Below, piece after piece: positions 13,101 to 27,115 of a stretch of DNA of 64,000 nt; position 1 is the first letter of the stretch; every line of letters begins with the position of its first letter. Origin of the DNA: Cyanoderma ruficeps (Eukaryota > Chordata > Aves > Passeriformes > Timaliidae); contig VZDJ01000594.1 in the NCBI GenBank assembly GCA_008694505.1, forward strand, positions 9,335,035 to 9,399,034, given 5' to 3'. A model generated the notes under the pieces. It did no database searches, was not told the DNA's origin, and saw only the letters and a list, made by a program, of their open reading frames with translations. Both the position numbers and the translations under genes were made by a program.

Positions 13101-16100
13101 ATTCATTGTTCTCAGCTAAATAAACCAAAGAACAGAGGCAAGCCATGGACGTGCTGAAGTGCAGGAAATCTCCAGCACATAACAGAGTGGCCAGCACACA
13201 AAATCACAATAACTAATTCAAGTGCTTAGACATTGTCAGCTGAAAATAACTATATCATTGCACTTTATTATTTAGAGGTCTTGAGTGCTCTAGTAAGACA
13301 ACTAATTTAATTGATCACTTCTCATGGGTAAAGCTCAGGCTCTGGACCAAGATGACGACAACGACGTTCATTACAAGAGAGTAGACATGTTTTATACCCT
13401 CCTCCATAAAACACCTCGCAGGGCACAGACACAAGTCCTTTGTCCAACACCCAAGTCACAGGCTACTGGCGATCATCCCATGAAATGAAACAAGCAAACC
13501 ATCCTCAGCCATATCAGACCTCCTGATTGCAGGAATGGATTTACCAGCTTTGTCCCTGCAGCCAAATAGTACATCTGAGATCATCCAGCCTGAGGAGAAT
13601 GAGCGCCTGCACTCTCCCATGACACCAGGCTCAGTCAGGCACTTCTCAGGTGAAAATCTGGGTTAATTTCAGGGGTCAACACCTGAGCTTGGGGCAGCAA
13701 ACACTGCACAAGGCAGCTTACACACACAGTCTCCTGTGGCAGAGGAAATTTATTTCCCTTACCAGAACAGAGGGAATAAACACCCACTATGGCCAGCAGA
13801 TTTCGTAGTCTTTAATACATATGATGGGCTGGACTGAGAAGTAAGGAACAGTCAGCTGGGGGTGTTTGATTCTGGATATTTTCCTAGCAATGCCAGACAC
13901 CAGCTGCTACACCTCAAATCTCTGGGTCTTTGTGCTGTCCCTGGTGGAGCAATGGGATTGCATAAGGAGTGAGGACCAGGCAGTGGTGGACTCTGCTGAG
14001 CCTCAACACTTGTTTCTACAAATGGACCCATCACACACTGCTGCACCACAAATCTCCTTTGTCAGTCACACCAAACTCCCAGGAGGAGAAGCAGCCAGGC
14101 TGTGAATTACTGTCCACCTTTCCCTCTCCCCATGGGTGCCCGCACACCTGCAGGAACGATGGATGGACACACTTAACCTTCCCAGAACTAGGCAGCAAAA
14201 ATGTGATCTTTCCAATGTGGATGAGTCACTTCCAACTGGGTTATTAAGTTATTACATTGTATTATTATATTAACGTCACTGCCATTTTCAGGAGAAGATA
14301 AACCTAATTTTAATCTGCTCTTAATTGAAAGCTTATCAAGAGACTGGCTCCATCCCTACACAGTCAGACAGCTTTTTTTTTCTTCTGCTTCCCTTCCCCC
14401 TCTCCATACACTGCACTCTATGCTGATGAAAAGAAACATCTCTATTCATTAGAGAAAATCCAGCTTGGAGTCGATCAGGCCTATTAACCTACATCCTGGG
14501 TTGTTATCACAGAGCAGACCTTCCCTCAAAACAAAAAAACTGTTGGGGGCTGCAGTTTGGCAGCCTGTTGCAGGGGATTTGCTGCTCGTTTTTATGTTGA
14601 GGTACTTGACAGTTTCCATTAGTGGACGTGAGAATATTAAAGATATTTGAGCAGCTCTGGAAGAAGGTTAAGTATATAATGCAAGTTGACTGTGCAGATT
14701 TTAATTACAGATTCCCCAAAAAATCCATAGAAACTCTGATTAAACTCCTAATTACTTTTAAAGAAGTGAATAAGTGGTCAATAAGATGAACAGCAGCCTC
14801 TTTTCTTCTTTCTTTTTCTTTCTTCTTCTTCTGAGCAAGCTCTACAGTGATATCAACTGGAGATGTATTATCACAGGCAAGTTAACAGAAGACCAAGGGG
14901 GAAACATTTCTCTAAAGACTCTTTGGAAAGAAGTTTTTGCAACATCTTTAATACCAAGGCTGGCCCTAAAATCAATCAGGTCACACTGGCAAAGGATGTG
15001 CCTGTTGCCTCCAGCTGTGACACCATGTTGCAGGATTACATTGGCTTTTCCAGCAAAGCTCTGCCTCCCCACACAAGCCGTGCTGACCTTCAGGGAGCTG
15101 TGGTGGGAGCCTTGTCCAGATTAGGGAGGTGATGTTCACAGAGATATGGACCTTGTCCCAGGGGTCAGAGCTTTACAAACAGCCTTCCCAAACATGTCAC
15201 ATAACCATACTGAAGAGTTTCACTAGTCCCCTCCCTGCCAGGCCATGGCGATGGCAGCGCATCTTCCCTGAGAGCAGCAGTTCAAGGTCATGACTCAGTC
15301 ACAACTGCTATCTCCACAGCTGAAGATGTGGTGCCTCCGTGCTAAGCAGAGCACCAGGTCCTGGCATACAGAAATACCCTCATTCCAAGAGGACTTCTTA
15401 CTGGGTGGGAAGAAACTTCTCAGCCCCAGACCTATAGGCCATGTTTCAGCCCCTGCACCCTGGCCCAGCCCTGCAAAGTGGATGCACCTGATATCCACAC
15501 TCATTCTGAAAAACAAAAACTGTTTTCCAGCAAGACATTTTAGTTCCTCCTCAGAACTTGCTCAGATCTGCTAGACTTGCAAAGAAACTTCTTTCTTCTG
15601 AGCTTAGCTGAGACCCACAGTAAACTATAACCCATGTTTCTCAGTCCCATGAGTATCATCCCTCTCTTTTATGGAGGTTTCTGGCTCTCATTTAGCCAGA
15701 GCTTTGCTACAGCTGTGCCAGAGCGGGACAAACCCTGCTCACTCTCTGGGCACAACAGGGCTAAAAACAGTAAAAAAGAAATATCTCCCCTAAAGTAATT
15801 CAAATTCTGAAGGTGGGACTCACTCTGAGATGGTGTACAGCAGCAAGACATGCTGTGCAAGCAGTGACTGTCCCTAGGGCACAGCCATGCTTCATCTTCC
15901 TGTCTTCTCTCCAAGCCATTATTGTTTATTTTGCTGTCTCCAATGCCCATAACTTTAACCCTGCAAATAACTTTCATTTCCCCATCACAGGAAGGAGAAT
16001 GAGAGTGCTTCTAGGGGAAAAGCATCTGTGCCTGTGTGTGAAGACACTCATTCTCTGTCTGTATCATCACATTCTGCCTCTCACATGATTTTTTTATATT

Positions 16101-17609
16101 TTCCATACAGAGAAGACTCACAATTACCAAAATCCCCTCTTATACCACTGCCAGATATTTTCTAGCTAATAGACATGTTTGTGAAGCAGCCCCCCAGCTG
16201 CTGAGGGGCAGCAGCCACCAATCTCCCTATCCCTGCCCTTAGTGTGAATGCATTTTATATTCCATGATGTGGCTGGAACTGTCCTCACTATATCTGACTG
16301 CCCAGGTCCCACATTTTTATCTTTCACAAGCCTTTCAGACTAGTCCTCAGATACGGAGAGACCATAACCAGAGGATGCAGATTCCCGCTGGTAGATTTGT
16401 TGGTTCAAGATAACTGAAGCCATATTGTGCTCTGTGTGCAGCACCTGGGAGAGCAGGGCTCAATGCCGGCTTGGAGCTCTCAAGGCTTTTGCCATAAAAT
16501 CAATTTTGACAGAAGAAACATGACCAAAATAGTAAGGCTGTAGGGCATGGACATTCAAAGACTGATCTGTTTTTTGGTTTTTTTTGGAAGAGCGCTTCAG
16601 TGGGGCCTTCAATGGGAGAAAAATATCATAATAGGACATTTGCATTAGAAAGAGAAGATTTTGGGGTGCGATGGAGAGTACAGTCAGTTCCTAAGCCTTG
16701 ATCCAGGTGGATGGGAGGAAAGAGAAAGAAGCTTAGAAATTGAAGGAGGGAAGGAGTTTACTCTGCAACCAAAGCTGTGCAATAAGGCATATGTGGCTTC
16801 CAGTGACAGTGTGAGAATTTACAGTATAATAAAGATATATATGACCATTTGGAACAAGCTATTTCTAACATAAAATGACTCTGTATATTGATTGCCCCAG
16901 GAATTTGTACAGAACACTATTTCCAGACATATAACTGAGCATATTATTTACTCACTATAAAAGCCAGATAAATGGCCAGGCTCCAGGAGGGTGTGAGGCA
17001 ACAGCAGTTGTTCATTGACAGATGAATGGAAGGAGGTTTGAGCGTGACAGAGAACATCAGGATACTGGGAACTATACCAACAGCTTCCACAAGTCCCTGC
17101 AACAGGCGTATCTGCTTGTTCCTCAAAAAGGTGAGGCCTCTTCAAAGCCCTCATCAGAAGGCAGGGGACCAACGTACCGGAGAAACATCATTTCTCCTCT
17201 GGAGCAGCACTGAGAAATGAGGCCTGAGGCTAACACATCCAGAAGGTACAAGGGTCTGAACACAGCAGGCTCTTACACAGCAGCCTACAAGCAATTGCTT
17301 GAGGCCCCCAGCCATGGATGTCCAGCTGGATCCCACATCATCACTTCAGGTGTGGGAGAGACAACAGCCAAAGCTCAGCCTCTGCCTCGCTTCCCATGAG
17401 CCTAAGGCCAGACTGGCCTGAGACAGGTCCCCTCAATGCTGACTGTTACTGGCTCATTTCCAGCTGGGTGGAAATGCCTGTGGTGTTCACACTTGACAGT
17501 TCCACATCCCGGTTCCTCATCACGAGAGACGCCATAGCATACTGGTGTTCAAAGCAAAATGATGTTGAAGGTTTCCTTGTCTCACAAGCAGACCATAAAC
17601 TTCAAAGCA

Positions 17610-17625
17610 TTTCCCAGCTGGGAAA
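17610..17625. repeat. Perfect 16-bp palindrome
   Basis: TTTCCCAGCTGGGAAA is its own reverse complement and contains an E-box (CAGCTG). A second CAGCTGGGAA follows at 17631-17640. It could be a paired bHLH-type binding site or chance. Confidence 0.5.
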
Positions 17626-19564
17626 CACATCAGCTGGGAATGTCCTTCTGAAGCAAACATGAAGCAAAAGAGTCTGAAAATGAGGGGTGGTATCGAAAAA
17701 TATCTTTTGGTCTACTACCAGATAAGCAAAAAGTAGGACTATCTCAGAAATGGGGAATTCTGCAATTTAGCAGCTCTACTGCAATTCTGTTTAGCATATT
17801 GACAGTTTTGCCTCAACTCCTAAAACAGGTGAACATGTTACACAACCTTGAGCATTCTCCTCCCCATCTCCTTGCCTTTCACACTCCATCACAATGCTAT
17901 GTGTAGGCAATACCAAATCCAGACAGATCTCCTAAGCAGGGCCTGCAACAATCCTATTATTCTTAAGTGTCCAGACTGTCATAGCAGTTACATGCAGAGA
18001 CCCAAAGGACTGCCCAGACAAGTGACGAGGTCTTGACTCATGATTTCAGCTCATCAGCAAGTTACTCTAATAATGAAGATAAACTTTCATGTGTGTTAGG
18101 CTACGAAGGGGTGGTAAAACTGGGGTTTACACTCTTCAGCACAAAGCCATGCCATTGCAGTAGTGCAGGGGACCGTGAAGGCTGAATATTCTTGTACTCC
18201 TGCTGCCACCTAAAGGAAATGCCTCAAAAATGTTCTGAAATATCCTAGAAAAAACATGTTCTGAAATATTTTTGAAATAATGCAGGGTAGAGTGGGCTTT
18301 TAGCTGAAGGAGGATCTATTTTGGAAAAGGACTGTTACAAGCAGGATATTTTTATCTCATGGAATCACCTACAGTGTATTGGCAGATTTTCAACAATCAT
18401 AATAGCAAGTGGATGGAGTCAGGGAACTTCTGCTGTCCACAGAGGACTCCAGCTGTGATCATCCCAATGGCCATGGTCTAGACCACAGATGAGAGGTTTT
18501 TATATGGGAGCAGTATCTCTCATTACATGAGCTGACCTAAAAAAGAAAACCAAAACAGCTTTAGGATTATAAAAAAAATCTTCAAATCATTTAGGACTCA
18601 ACAAAAATACCACCAGTTCTTGTTCAATGAATCTTTCTGAAACAGTTTTCTTAAAGGCAACTGATTCCTCTGTTTGAATCCTCCCCATTATCCAGGGGAG
18701 GCACCACATCCTTTGGTGCTTTTGAAGAGATAGTGACCAGGTCAGGCCAGCTTTAGAAATCTAACACCATGTCCCCTTTAGGCCAGGTGCTCCTGACGTT
18801 GGCTGCCTATGTAACTCACTTGGATTAATCCATTCCTTTTGGATTTGTTTGCTAGGATTGGGTATGTTCCAATGGCATTGGAGATAGCTGAGCAAAGGGG
18901 AAATATCTAAAAGCAAACACTCCCATATTGTGCACAAAACAGCAATAACTTTGTTCAAGCTTCTATGCTGACTTAATGCCCAACACCAGAAGTTGTGTGC
19001 AGTCAGCACTAGGAGCCCAGGGAAATACTAAATTGCTTCATAAACTGGAAGCCAAGTGGAAGTATTACTGAAATGCTCAAAAAGTATAATCTGCTGCTGC
19101 AGATCAACAAATAGCCTTATTAAATAGAGGGAACATTACTACATGAGTTATGAAACTGGCTTTACAGCTTTAACTGTGGACTTCACATTTTAACATTCTG
19201 CTTAAGGGGTATGAGAATGGAGCCTCTTTTGTTTTCTCCATGTATGGGCACAAGGGCACACATCAAAAACATGCATCCGGTATTTGGAGTGTCCAAGTAC
19301 AGAAATTTCATTGCCATGTATCAGAGGGCAGGAGCACTCTTCATGAACAGGATGGAACCTCCCACTCAGGACACTGGCGAAATCTCTCCAATCCAGGATG
19401 ATTAAGTAGATGCTTCCAGATATCTCCATATGAAATGATATGTTTGTCAAGATCAAGCAGTAGTGCATAAGCTTCAGTGCAAGTACACTCTGATGAATCA
19501 TTCCATGACATGAATATCTGGCAAATTTATTACCCTACGTATTTACTTTTTGGGATGAGTGAGC

Positions 19565-19720
19565 ACTGTGTTGTCCTTATTTCACAGTGAGTTAAGCTGA
19601 AATGCATATGCATTAAGCAATTTGCCCCAAACTATCATATTGCAATGCATCATTTGATGAAAACTGCTGTTTCCTGGTGTTACCCAGGAAGCCATCTGAC
19701 TCCCAGCCTGTGACTAATGT
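19565..19720 (-). mobile_element. MIR-like SINE, reverse orientation
   Basis: CCTTATTTCACAGTGAG, a degraded AAGCTGAAATGCATATGC segment, AAGCAATTTGCCCCAAA and a distal GACTCCCAGCCTGTG follow the reverse MIR consensus. Confidence 0.6.
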
Positions 19721-22700
19721 CTTGCCTGAGCAGTCTTGTCAGGAGATGTGATTTCTACATATGCTTTCCTTCTCCACATGTTCCACAGAAATTGTATCTA
19801 CCCACTTTGGCCTAATACTTTCCCCATTTATCCTCACTAGGGAAATTTAGCTTCTGTTTAAAGTGGAGGAAGAAGCTATCTAGGTCACCAGGCACAGATG
19901 GATATGACCTTTTAATTAAATGTTCTGAAACTGATGAGGAATTGGGAATGGAAGACAATATGGATTATTTTGAAAACAAAAAGGAAAAAAAATCCCTTCA
20001 AAAGGATAATCTCCTTGTGATGCCTTTTCTTGCTTTCACTCCCAGACTGCACCTCAGGTCCAAGATTCCTATGAATCCTCAAAACAAAGACAGCATAGAA
20101 AAGGTGGTATGCCCTGCTCCAAGGCATAGTGCAGCATTAACTCCACAGGCAGTTGTTCTCATGACTGATGTCAGAATATGCTTTATATCAGCAGATGGAA
20201 GCTAACAGGGAAATAAGAATGATGGGATTTTATCTTATAATTTAATTCCTCAACTGCTCAAGCTGAAAAGTACTTTTTTTCCTTCAGTAGTCCATTGTTT
20301 TCTACAGAATAAAAGAATTCCCAGAGTCTTTAAGCATAGAGGTAGTCAGGTAACTGCCACTACCTATCTCTGCAAGTGTGACCACAGGTGTGGGACATCT
20401 CTCATATACCTGTAGCTAAAAAAAAGTGACAACTGTAGTCTAACCCGATGAGACCCACTCTCACTGAGATGGTTCTTCTAGTCACTGGAAGGACACCTAC
20501 TCTTCTGGCAGGCAATTTACCTGCTTATCTCCAATCCTTTCCTTGAGAAGAGATGAAGTCTTCTCAGCTTATCATTAGATGACTTGCAGGGAGAGGAAAG
20601 AACCTCTTCCCCTGAAGACTGAGGAGGCTGTGTGCCAAGTCCTGCACAAATACAGGCATGGGGAAGTACTCAGAACACTCCTCATTTCTGTTTTTGTCTC
20701 TTCCAGCAAGGCAAAGAAAACATACGCATTATTAATCAAGAATAGAAAATCACACACATACTACCTCTCTGAGACAGGAGCATGCATTTCATATTCTAAC
20801 CATCCAAAATGCATCCCTATAGCCTTGGGGTATCATTTACTTCTCAGACAACTGAAATTAATTTTGCTTGTAACTTCTTAGGAAACAGTGTCTCTAATAA
20901 TTTATTTGACACACTGTGTTCTTACCTATCTCTATTAATTTTTGTAATGGTACCCAGGGAAAAAGGCAAACAGATTTCCATGGCATACTTTGGTTCTGTA
21001 AACAAAAGAAACCCAGACATCTTTGCCCCATTCTCCTCTCCAGAGCCTCACTGCCTCTTGTTGTTATGCCAGAATCACACATACTCCACTGTACTGCCCT
21101 TATGTATTATTTGGTTGTGATCTCCCTCACTTTAATGCAAGTTTTTGTGTTTTAAAGTTCCAGGGCCAAAGCAGAGCAATACTTTGCACAGGACATGCCA
21201 TGCAGATGCCAAATCCTGTAGGGCCTTAAAAGCACATCTGTAGCTTTTGCACACCAGGAAGATGAAGCCATACTGACACAGCTTTCTTGCCATTAAGGAA
21301 AAGACGTAATTGTTCCTCAGGATCCTTGCTGCTCTGAATAACCTCACAGAATTTCAGCTATCAGGCCCTTCCTTCAACGGAAAGTCATCCTGCTGGGTCA
21401 CTTATCATTGCAACTGCCACAGACAAAAAAGCAAGATGGGAATTTGGGTGAAAGGTCAGGGACACGGAGAGGACTTCGTTTTATCTTGGTAGTGTGAAGG
21501 AGAAAGGATTTTTATTTTCACATTGTTAACATGTTGCCTGTAGAGATGTTCCCTTTCAGTTAGCAGTCCCAAGTCCATCTGAAGAATTGCACGCATAATC
21601 AATGGCGTCAAATATAAAAGGGACCCCAGAAGCAGAACAAACTAACGTGAGGATTATGCTTGCTTTGAGAGACCCTGATCTATAGAACACCCTAGTATCC
21701 ATTTCCATCAGTCATGAATTTCCTGAGTTCTTCCCAGCTTTAGTGCAATACTGGAATACCCTTAGATTTTTTTTCTAAATTAGACACCTAATTTTGAAAA
21801 CGGTCCATGTAGAGAGACAAATGTTAATTTCCACATGCCTTAGGGCACCCAGTCAAATCCACCCCTCTGCATCCACTGACCTGGCAGTGGACTTTCTGCA
21901 GATATAAGCCTAAAAATGAGAGATAACCAACCTCCTAGTACTACCAGAGGAGCATCTTCCTTATCTGGAAGCAAGAGACACCTGCAGGCCAAGCTCCACA
22001 GTGATAACTGCCAAACAGGTCTAATAAGAGTCAAAGTTAATACTTGAAATAACAACAGACCACAGAAAGGGAAAGGAATGGCAGGGCCTTTGGAGCATCC
22101 AGGGCAGACAGTTTGGAGGGCAAAGAGTTTGGGGGGCAGAGAAATCCAGGCTTTGCCCCTGGACGCTTTCTCACATGCACAGGTTCATGAGCAGCTCTGT
22201 AAAACTACTATTTCACCTTTTGTGAGCTCAGTGCTAATTACAGAAGTCTAGACTAGGAGCAAAACCCAAGGCATTAGAGGCCAATGTTTTTAGGCTAGAA
22301 GGTAAAAAGGAGTACAAGCAATAAAGAGAATTGTATTAAAGAATATGAACTACCTGCAAGGGGACTAGAAGACCTATAAAAACAAGGCAAAGTGAGTTAG
22401 GAGGATTATTAAGAAACCAGAAGGAGATATTGAGTACCAGACTTACAGAGAGGCTCCCAGGAAGCATAATGCACTGTGGACAAGCCTGTACCAGACAGAG
22501 AATGAACAAGACGATTACTCCAGTAAAAATGTTAGGGGTGAACTGGAGCCAGCAGGTGATGAAATGGGGGAATTTATGAAGTGATTTTTTTCTTTCTTCC
22601 TCTTTGCAGTGAGGGAGGACCCAATGTCATGACAGAAACAATATATCTCAGAGAGAGAGAAGTAAATAAGTGCAGAGAGCCACAAAAGTGGTGCTGGAAA

Positions 22701-24049
22701 ATATAGGGCATTCACCATTGCCAGATACTTGAAACATCCAGTTAAAAGAGAAAATGCACCTAACAGCTGTGCGGGAAATGGAGATAACAGCCAGACAGCA
22801 TCAGATCTAAGGAAGCCAACAGTGCTAGGAAAGGAACACAGTATATTAGCACAGCACTGAGATACCCAAGCAGGACCAGGGGAACCAGCAGGCCAGCAGA
22901 ACCCTGACATCCCCAGGACTATGAGTCTGCTGCAGCTACCCTGTGAAGCCTCATTTCATCCCGCCCTGCAGAGCCCCAAGGCATGGCTGATCCATGGACA
23001 CACCAGAACAATGGCAGATCCAGGCCCCAAAGGAATTTGGCAATCTGCTTGTAACATTACTTTGATGTAGTCCCAGATAAATAGGAAAAGTCTTCTCCCC
23101 ATACTTCATTATAATATTCAAGTAGGAAAAAATCGTGTGCTTCAGATATGAGTGGAATCCTTAAGCAGGACAGCCAGAAGGCTCATGCCATAGCCTTTAG
23201 CTGGGACTCTGAGGAGCTGTCATTAGCTCTGCCCATGAGCCAGAGCAGACACTAGGCATTCACTGGACTTGGTTCTTTCCACTCACAGCAAGGAACAAGA
23301 CTGTGAAGGTGGAAGAGGAGAAACTGAGACATAAGTATGACAGAGGCCTGGCTTCTTCCTTCACAGAAGTCCATGTCACAAATTGCAATTCCTTATAAAT
23401 CAGTAACAACTCCAGTCAAGCCAGTACAGTTACTAGAATTAAAAGGGAATCCAATACATTTAACTGGATCTATTGACTTTTACATTAGCCTTCAAAAATC
23501 CCTATTTCAGATGGAAAGAGGATTTGCGAGGAAAACAGACAGAGTACACAAAATAGCTGTATTTCACCTCTTCCTTAAACTCCTGACGTGGGTGGTAAGC
23601 ACAGGCATGGGGGAGTGATGATATTAAAACACCAGACTATTTGCAAACAAACCCACTACCCCTGCTGTAACAAATGCTTCTACGTGGGGTGAGGTCTACA
23701 GAACAACTGTCCTCATAAAAGTATCCAGACAGGAAGAAGTGCAAAAATTCTAAGGCCTCATCCTGACACACAGACTTTGTACTTATCTCACGTAATGCTT
23801 GTATTTCCACAGACATACACACAAGATTTTTCCTTAGAAACAAGGCATAACTGTTTTTCAGATTAATTGTAAAATGTGAGCAGTCCCATGCTTACTAAAA
23901 GTAGGGAGTACACGTTCAGGTTTATGTGATCTGTTAAGGAATGAATGCCCAATGCTGTCATGCCTATTTGGTAGCTGCTTCATTTCTCCTGACCCACAGT
24001 TAGCCCTTAATTAGTCCTCAACTAGTTATCTGTTGCAGTGATTAATAGT

Positions 24050-24110
24050 GAATTGCCACTCAGGAGACCTAATTTCCCTACTGCTTCTTCTGCTGTGACT
24101 ATATGGATAG
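24050..24110 (+). mobile_element. Possible MIR-like SINE fragment
   Basis: CACTCAGGAGACCTAATTTC, then CTACTGCTTCTTCTGCTGTGACT, resembles the MIR part around GTCAGGAGACCTGGGTTC through GCTGTGTGACC. It is short and diverged. Confidence 0.4.
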
Positions 24111-27049
24111 CAAATTCTTTATACTAAGGATGGTATGGAGGGCATCCACCTGTTCCTGGGTTTTGTACCTAGTTCCATGGCAGTGCAGTTCAGGCTCAGT
24201 TCTCCAGGACAAAAGAATGTTTTAAATTATATTTCCCATACGTATTAGCTCAATGGACTGTATATGGCAAATTTACAACTCCTTCCATTTGTCTGCAGAA
24301 AGATGAGGAGCATGACTGCTTGTAAATAACAGGCTTTAGGATATAAATAATCTCTCTGCTTCCATCCCTCTGTCCCAGAGACTCTGAAGCCAAAATCACA
24401 CACTTCATTACCACTTAGTTGTTATTTGGCCAAGTTTCAAATAGCATAAATGTGCATCTTCATGTGACAGACGAGGATCAGTTCAGCCTTGTGCTGTGCA
24501 TGGCAGCAGAGGTCACAGTGGCTGAAAGGGAGCCTTTGCAGGGTCTGCATGTGCCCAGGACAGCTCAAGAGACCTAAATCAAGTTATTGCCCTGTCTTTT
24601 TTTCTGAGCTCTGCAGAGCCAGGACCTTGCCCAAGGGGTAAGATGAAGCCATGGCACCAGATAGAGATCACTGGCATCACAAATCTGAGGGACCCAAAAC
24701 ATCAAGACCCACATCCAGCTGTACCATAGGTTCCTATTTGATCACAGACCTGACCTTCCCTTCCATTCCCCCTTTTGTAGTGACAGCTGTGCAACTTTTG
24801 CCTCCTTCCCAAATTCACTGAGGCTTAGCACATTGATTTGTGTTGGGAAGAGGGCAGAGCAGACACCACTCCAAGTGCAAAGCGGTGTCTGGCAGGCGCA
24901 GGTAACCAGCTGAGTGATGGGTGCTACAGGAACGCTCACAAGTAAATAATAAATCTGTCTGGGCTGAGATGCACATTGCACAGCAACTAATGCTTCCTTC
25001 TGCAGAGATGATGCTGAGGAACAGTGTCTGGCTGCGTGCTCTGCGGCGACCTGCCCCTGAACACAGGATGGCTGTGCAGGGCCCCACCACACTACCCTGA
25101 CTTTGAAGAATATTATAGTAGCTTTAAAGCTCTCAGATATTAAGAGATCATTACTCACTGTCTCCTCGGAGCTGATGGAGTCCTTGCCCTACGTGTTCTC
25201 CATTTAACAAATGTCACTGTTTTACAACACACTCTGCCGAGGAACAGAGGAATCTTTCAGTTCAAACAGAACTGCGACAGATTTAAACAGCCAGGAGCAC
25301 TTCGCTCTTGCTTGGGAGTAAAGCAGCTCTGCAGCCTCAGGTCAGCGTAGCGAGCCCTGAGAGAAACTGCCCGAAGCAGAAGGGCTTTTGCCGGCAAACC
25401 CTACCGTCCCCTGCAGCCAGTTACAGGCTGCACAGCAGACCCAGCAGTGAGGCTGAGGTGTGTCCAACATCATGCAGGAAGCCTGCCACAGATTTAGGGC
25501 TCACATATTCCAGCTCCTGCTCAGCTGACCAGCACCTTATGGGATGAGCTCTGGATAGATACTGCAGCTCAAGCCTCCGAGGCTGGAGCTGAGAGGGATC
25601 TTCCCATCTGGGCAGCACTGGCTGTTGTCTCCACTTCCATGCAGTGGGTGACTGAGCTGACATCGAATCATCACTGTTTCTAGAAAATATGAATGTTTCC
25701 CCTATGGTAACCCAGGAGAGAATGTGAAACCCTACAAATTTAGTCAATAGTAATTACAAACCTACATACCAGTAACATTGCAAAGGATGATTAATAATTG
25801 TATTCCTGTTAATACAGAGAAAAGTTTTATCATAGCTAAGTAATTTCTTTAAAATCTAAACTCAAGAAGGATAAAATGGCACAGAAAATCTACAGCATCA
25901 TAAAAACTTCCATTCCAGTGCACAATGGATTTAATACCATTATCTAAAGATAGCATGTGTTCCTTTTCTTCTGAAATCATCCATTTCTCATCTATGGTTA
26001 ATTACTTTATATGAGAGATGCTTAAAAATTATTTCCCCCATGTGGAAAACTTGGATGAAAATGAGAACATTCTTCTTTAGAATCAAAATCCTCAGTAGAA
26101 AATTCTTTTTCTTTTTCTTTTTCCTCATCTGCTCACAGCACTGTATTAAAAGTTTTGAGTTTTGGTTTTCTATAAGTATCGGCTCCTTAGGCTTTTTTTT
26201 TTTCCCAAAGAAAGCAAATGCCCTCCATGATTTGCTGTTTTCTATTTCAAAACTAGAATTTTGTTGACATTAGGTCTAACCATACCTTGCACTGGTCTCA
26301 GTGCTACCACAGCTGCCTAATATCCAAAAGAACCCAGAATTGCTGACAGACACTTTTGTTTTAGCACTCTGACACTGTGTCTTGCACCACTATCCTGGGC
26401 TGTGCTCATTGGAACAAGTACTGTGGAGGGGTGATGAATTTGCAGAATCAGACTCAGGGACAAGGGTACACAGTATTTTCGAACACATCTCCTTGTCCCT
26501 TCAGTATTGTGCCAGAGGCATTTTGGCAGTCCTCAGCACTGGTTTCTGGAGGCAGAGTGATTCTCTGCAACCACAGCAGGAACAGACTTTTTCACCTCTT
26601 ACCCTAGAACCAAACAACCTTCCCCTGGGCCTTGTCAGAGCCACCCACTTGTGAAATGGTTGTGCAAAAGGGGCCCAAAAGGCAGTAGGAACTTGGATGC
26701 TATTCCAGCTCTAATGTAATAACAGAGGTGCTGCTCAGGAGTGATGTACTCTGTGTCCCTCAGTCCCTCCAAGATCCCAATTAATACAATTCCATTAACT
26801 TCAAAAGGTGTGCTAAGTAGTAATGCTCTGGGCCATTAATTCTGACAACGTCAGCATGCTCTTGCTGTGACATTTGCCTTAATTAGTATTATAACCCACT
26901 ACCTTGACTGCAAGCTTCACAGGTAATAATTCACACCCAAGTCCCCTATAAATAGAATTCTGTGTGCTCTCTGCTAGAAACTGCACATGGTAAAAAAAGG
27001 CACAGGGGTACAGGATTTAAAATGTAACAGAAAAAAAAGGGGTTTAAAA

Positions 27050-27115
27050 GGTGTTGCCTGAGTTATTGTATCTCTTTGAGCCTCAGTTACCCCCTAGGGG
27101 TCTGTTAGGCTTCAA
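27050..27115 (+). mobile_element. Possible MIR-like SINE fragment
   Basis: GAGTTATTGTATCTCTTTGA followed by GCCTCAGTTACCCCCTAGGG resembles the AAGTTACTTAACCTCTCTGTGCCTCAGTTTCC core of MIR. Only the core is recognisable. Confidence 0.5.

Larger units (their letters stand above)
8131..19564. other. Intergenic sequence with scattered SINE remnants
   Basis: Apart from the MIR-like pieces and the palindrome listed separately, no gene is supported. Pyrimidine-rich runs occur near 14370-14405 and 14804-14832. Confidence 0.6.

Noticed and set aside
22515..22910. 131-codon minus ORF with hydrophobic stretches, considered as a transporter exon
   Set aside because: No match to SLC15A2 motifs as I know them, and no convincing splice sites around it.
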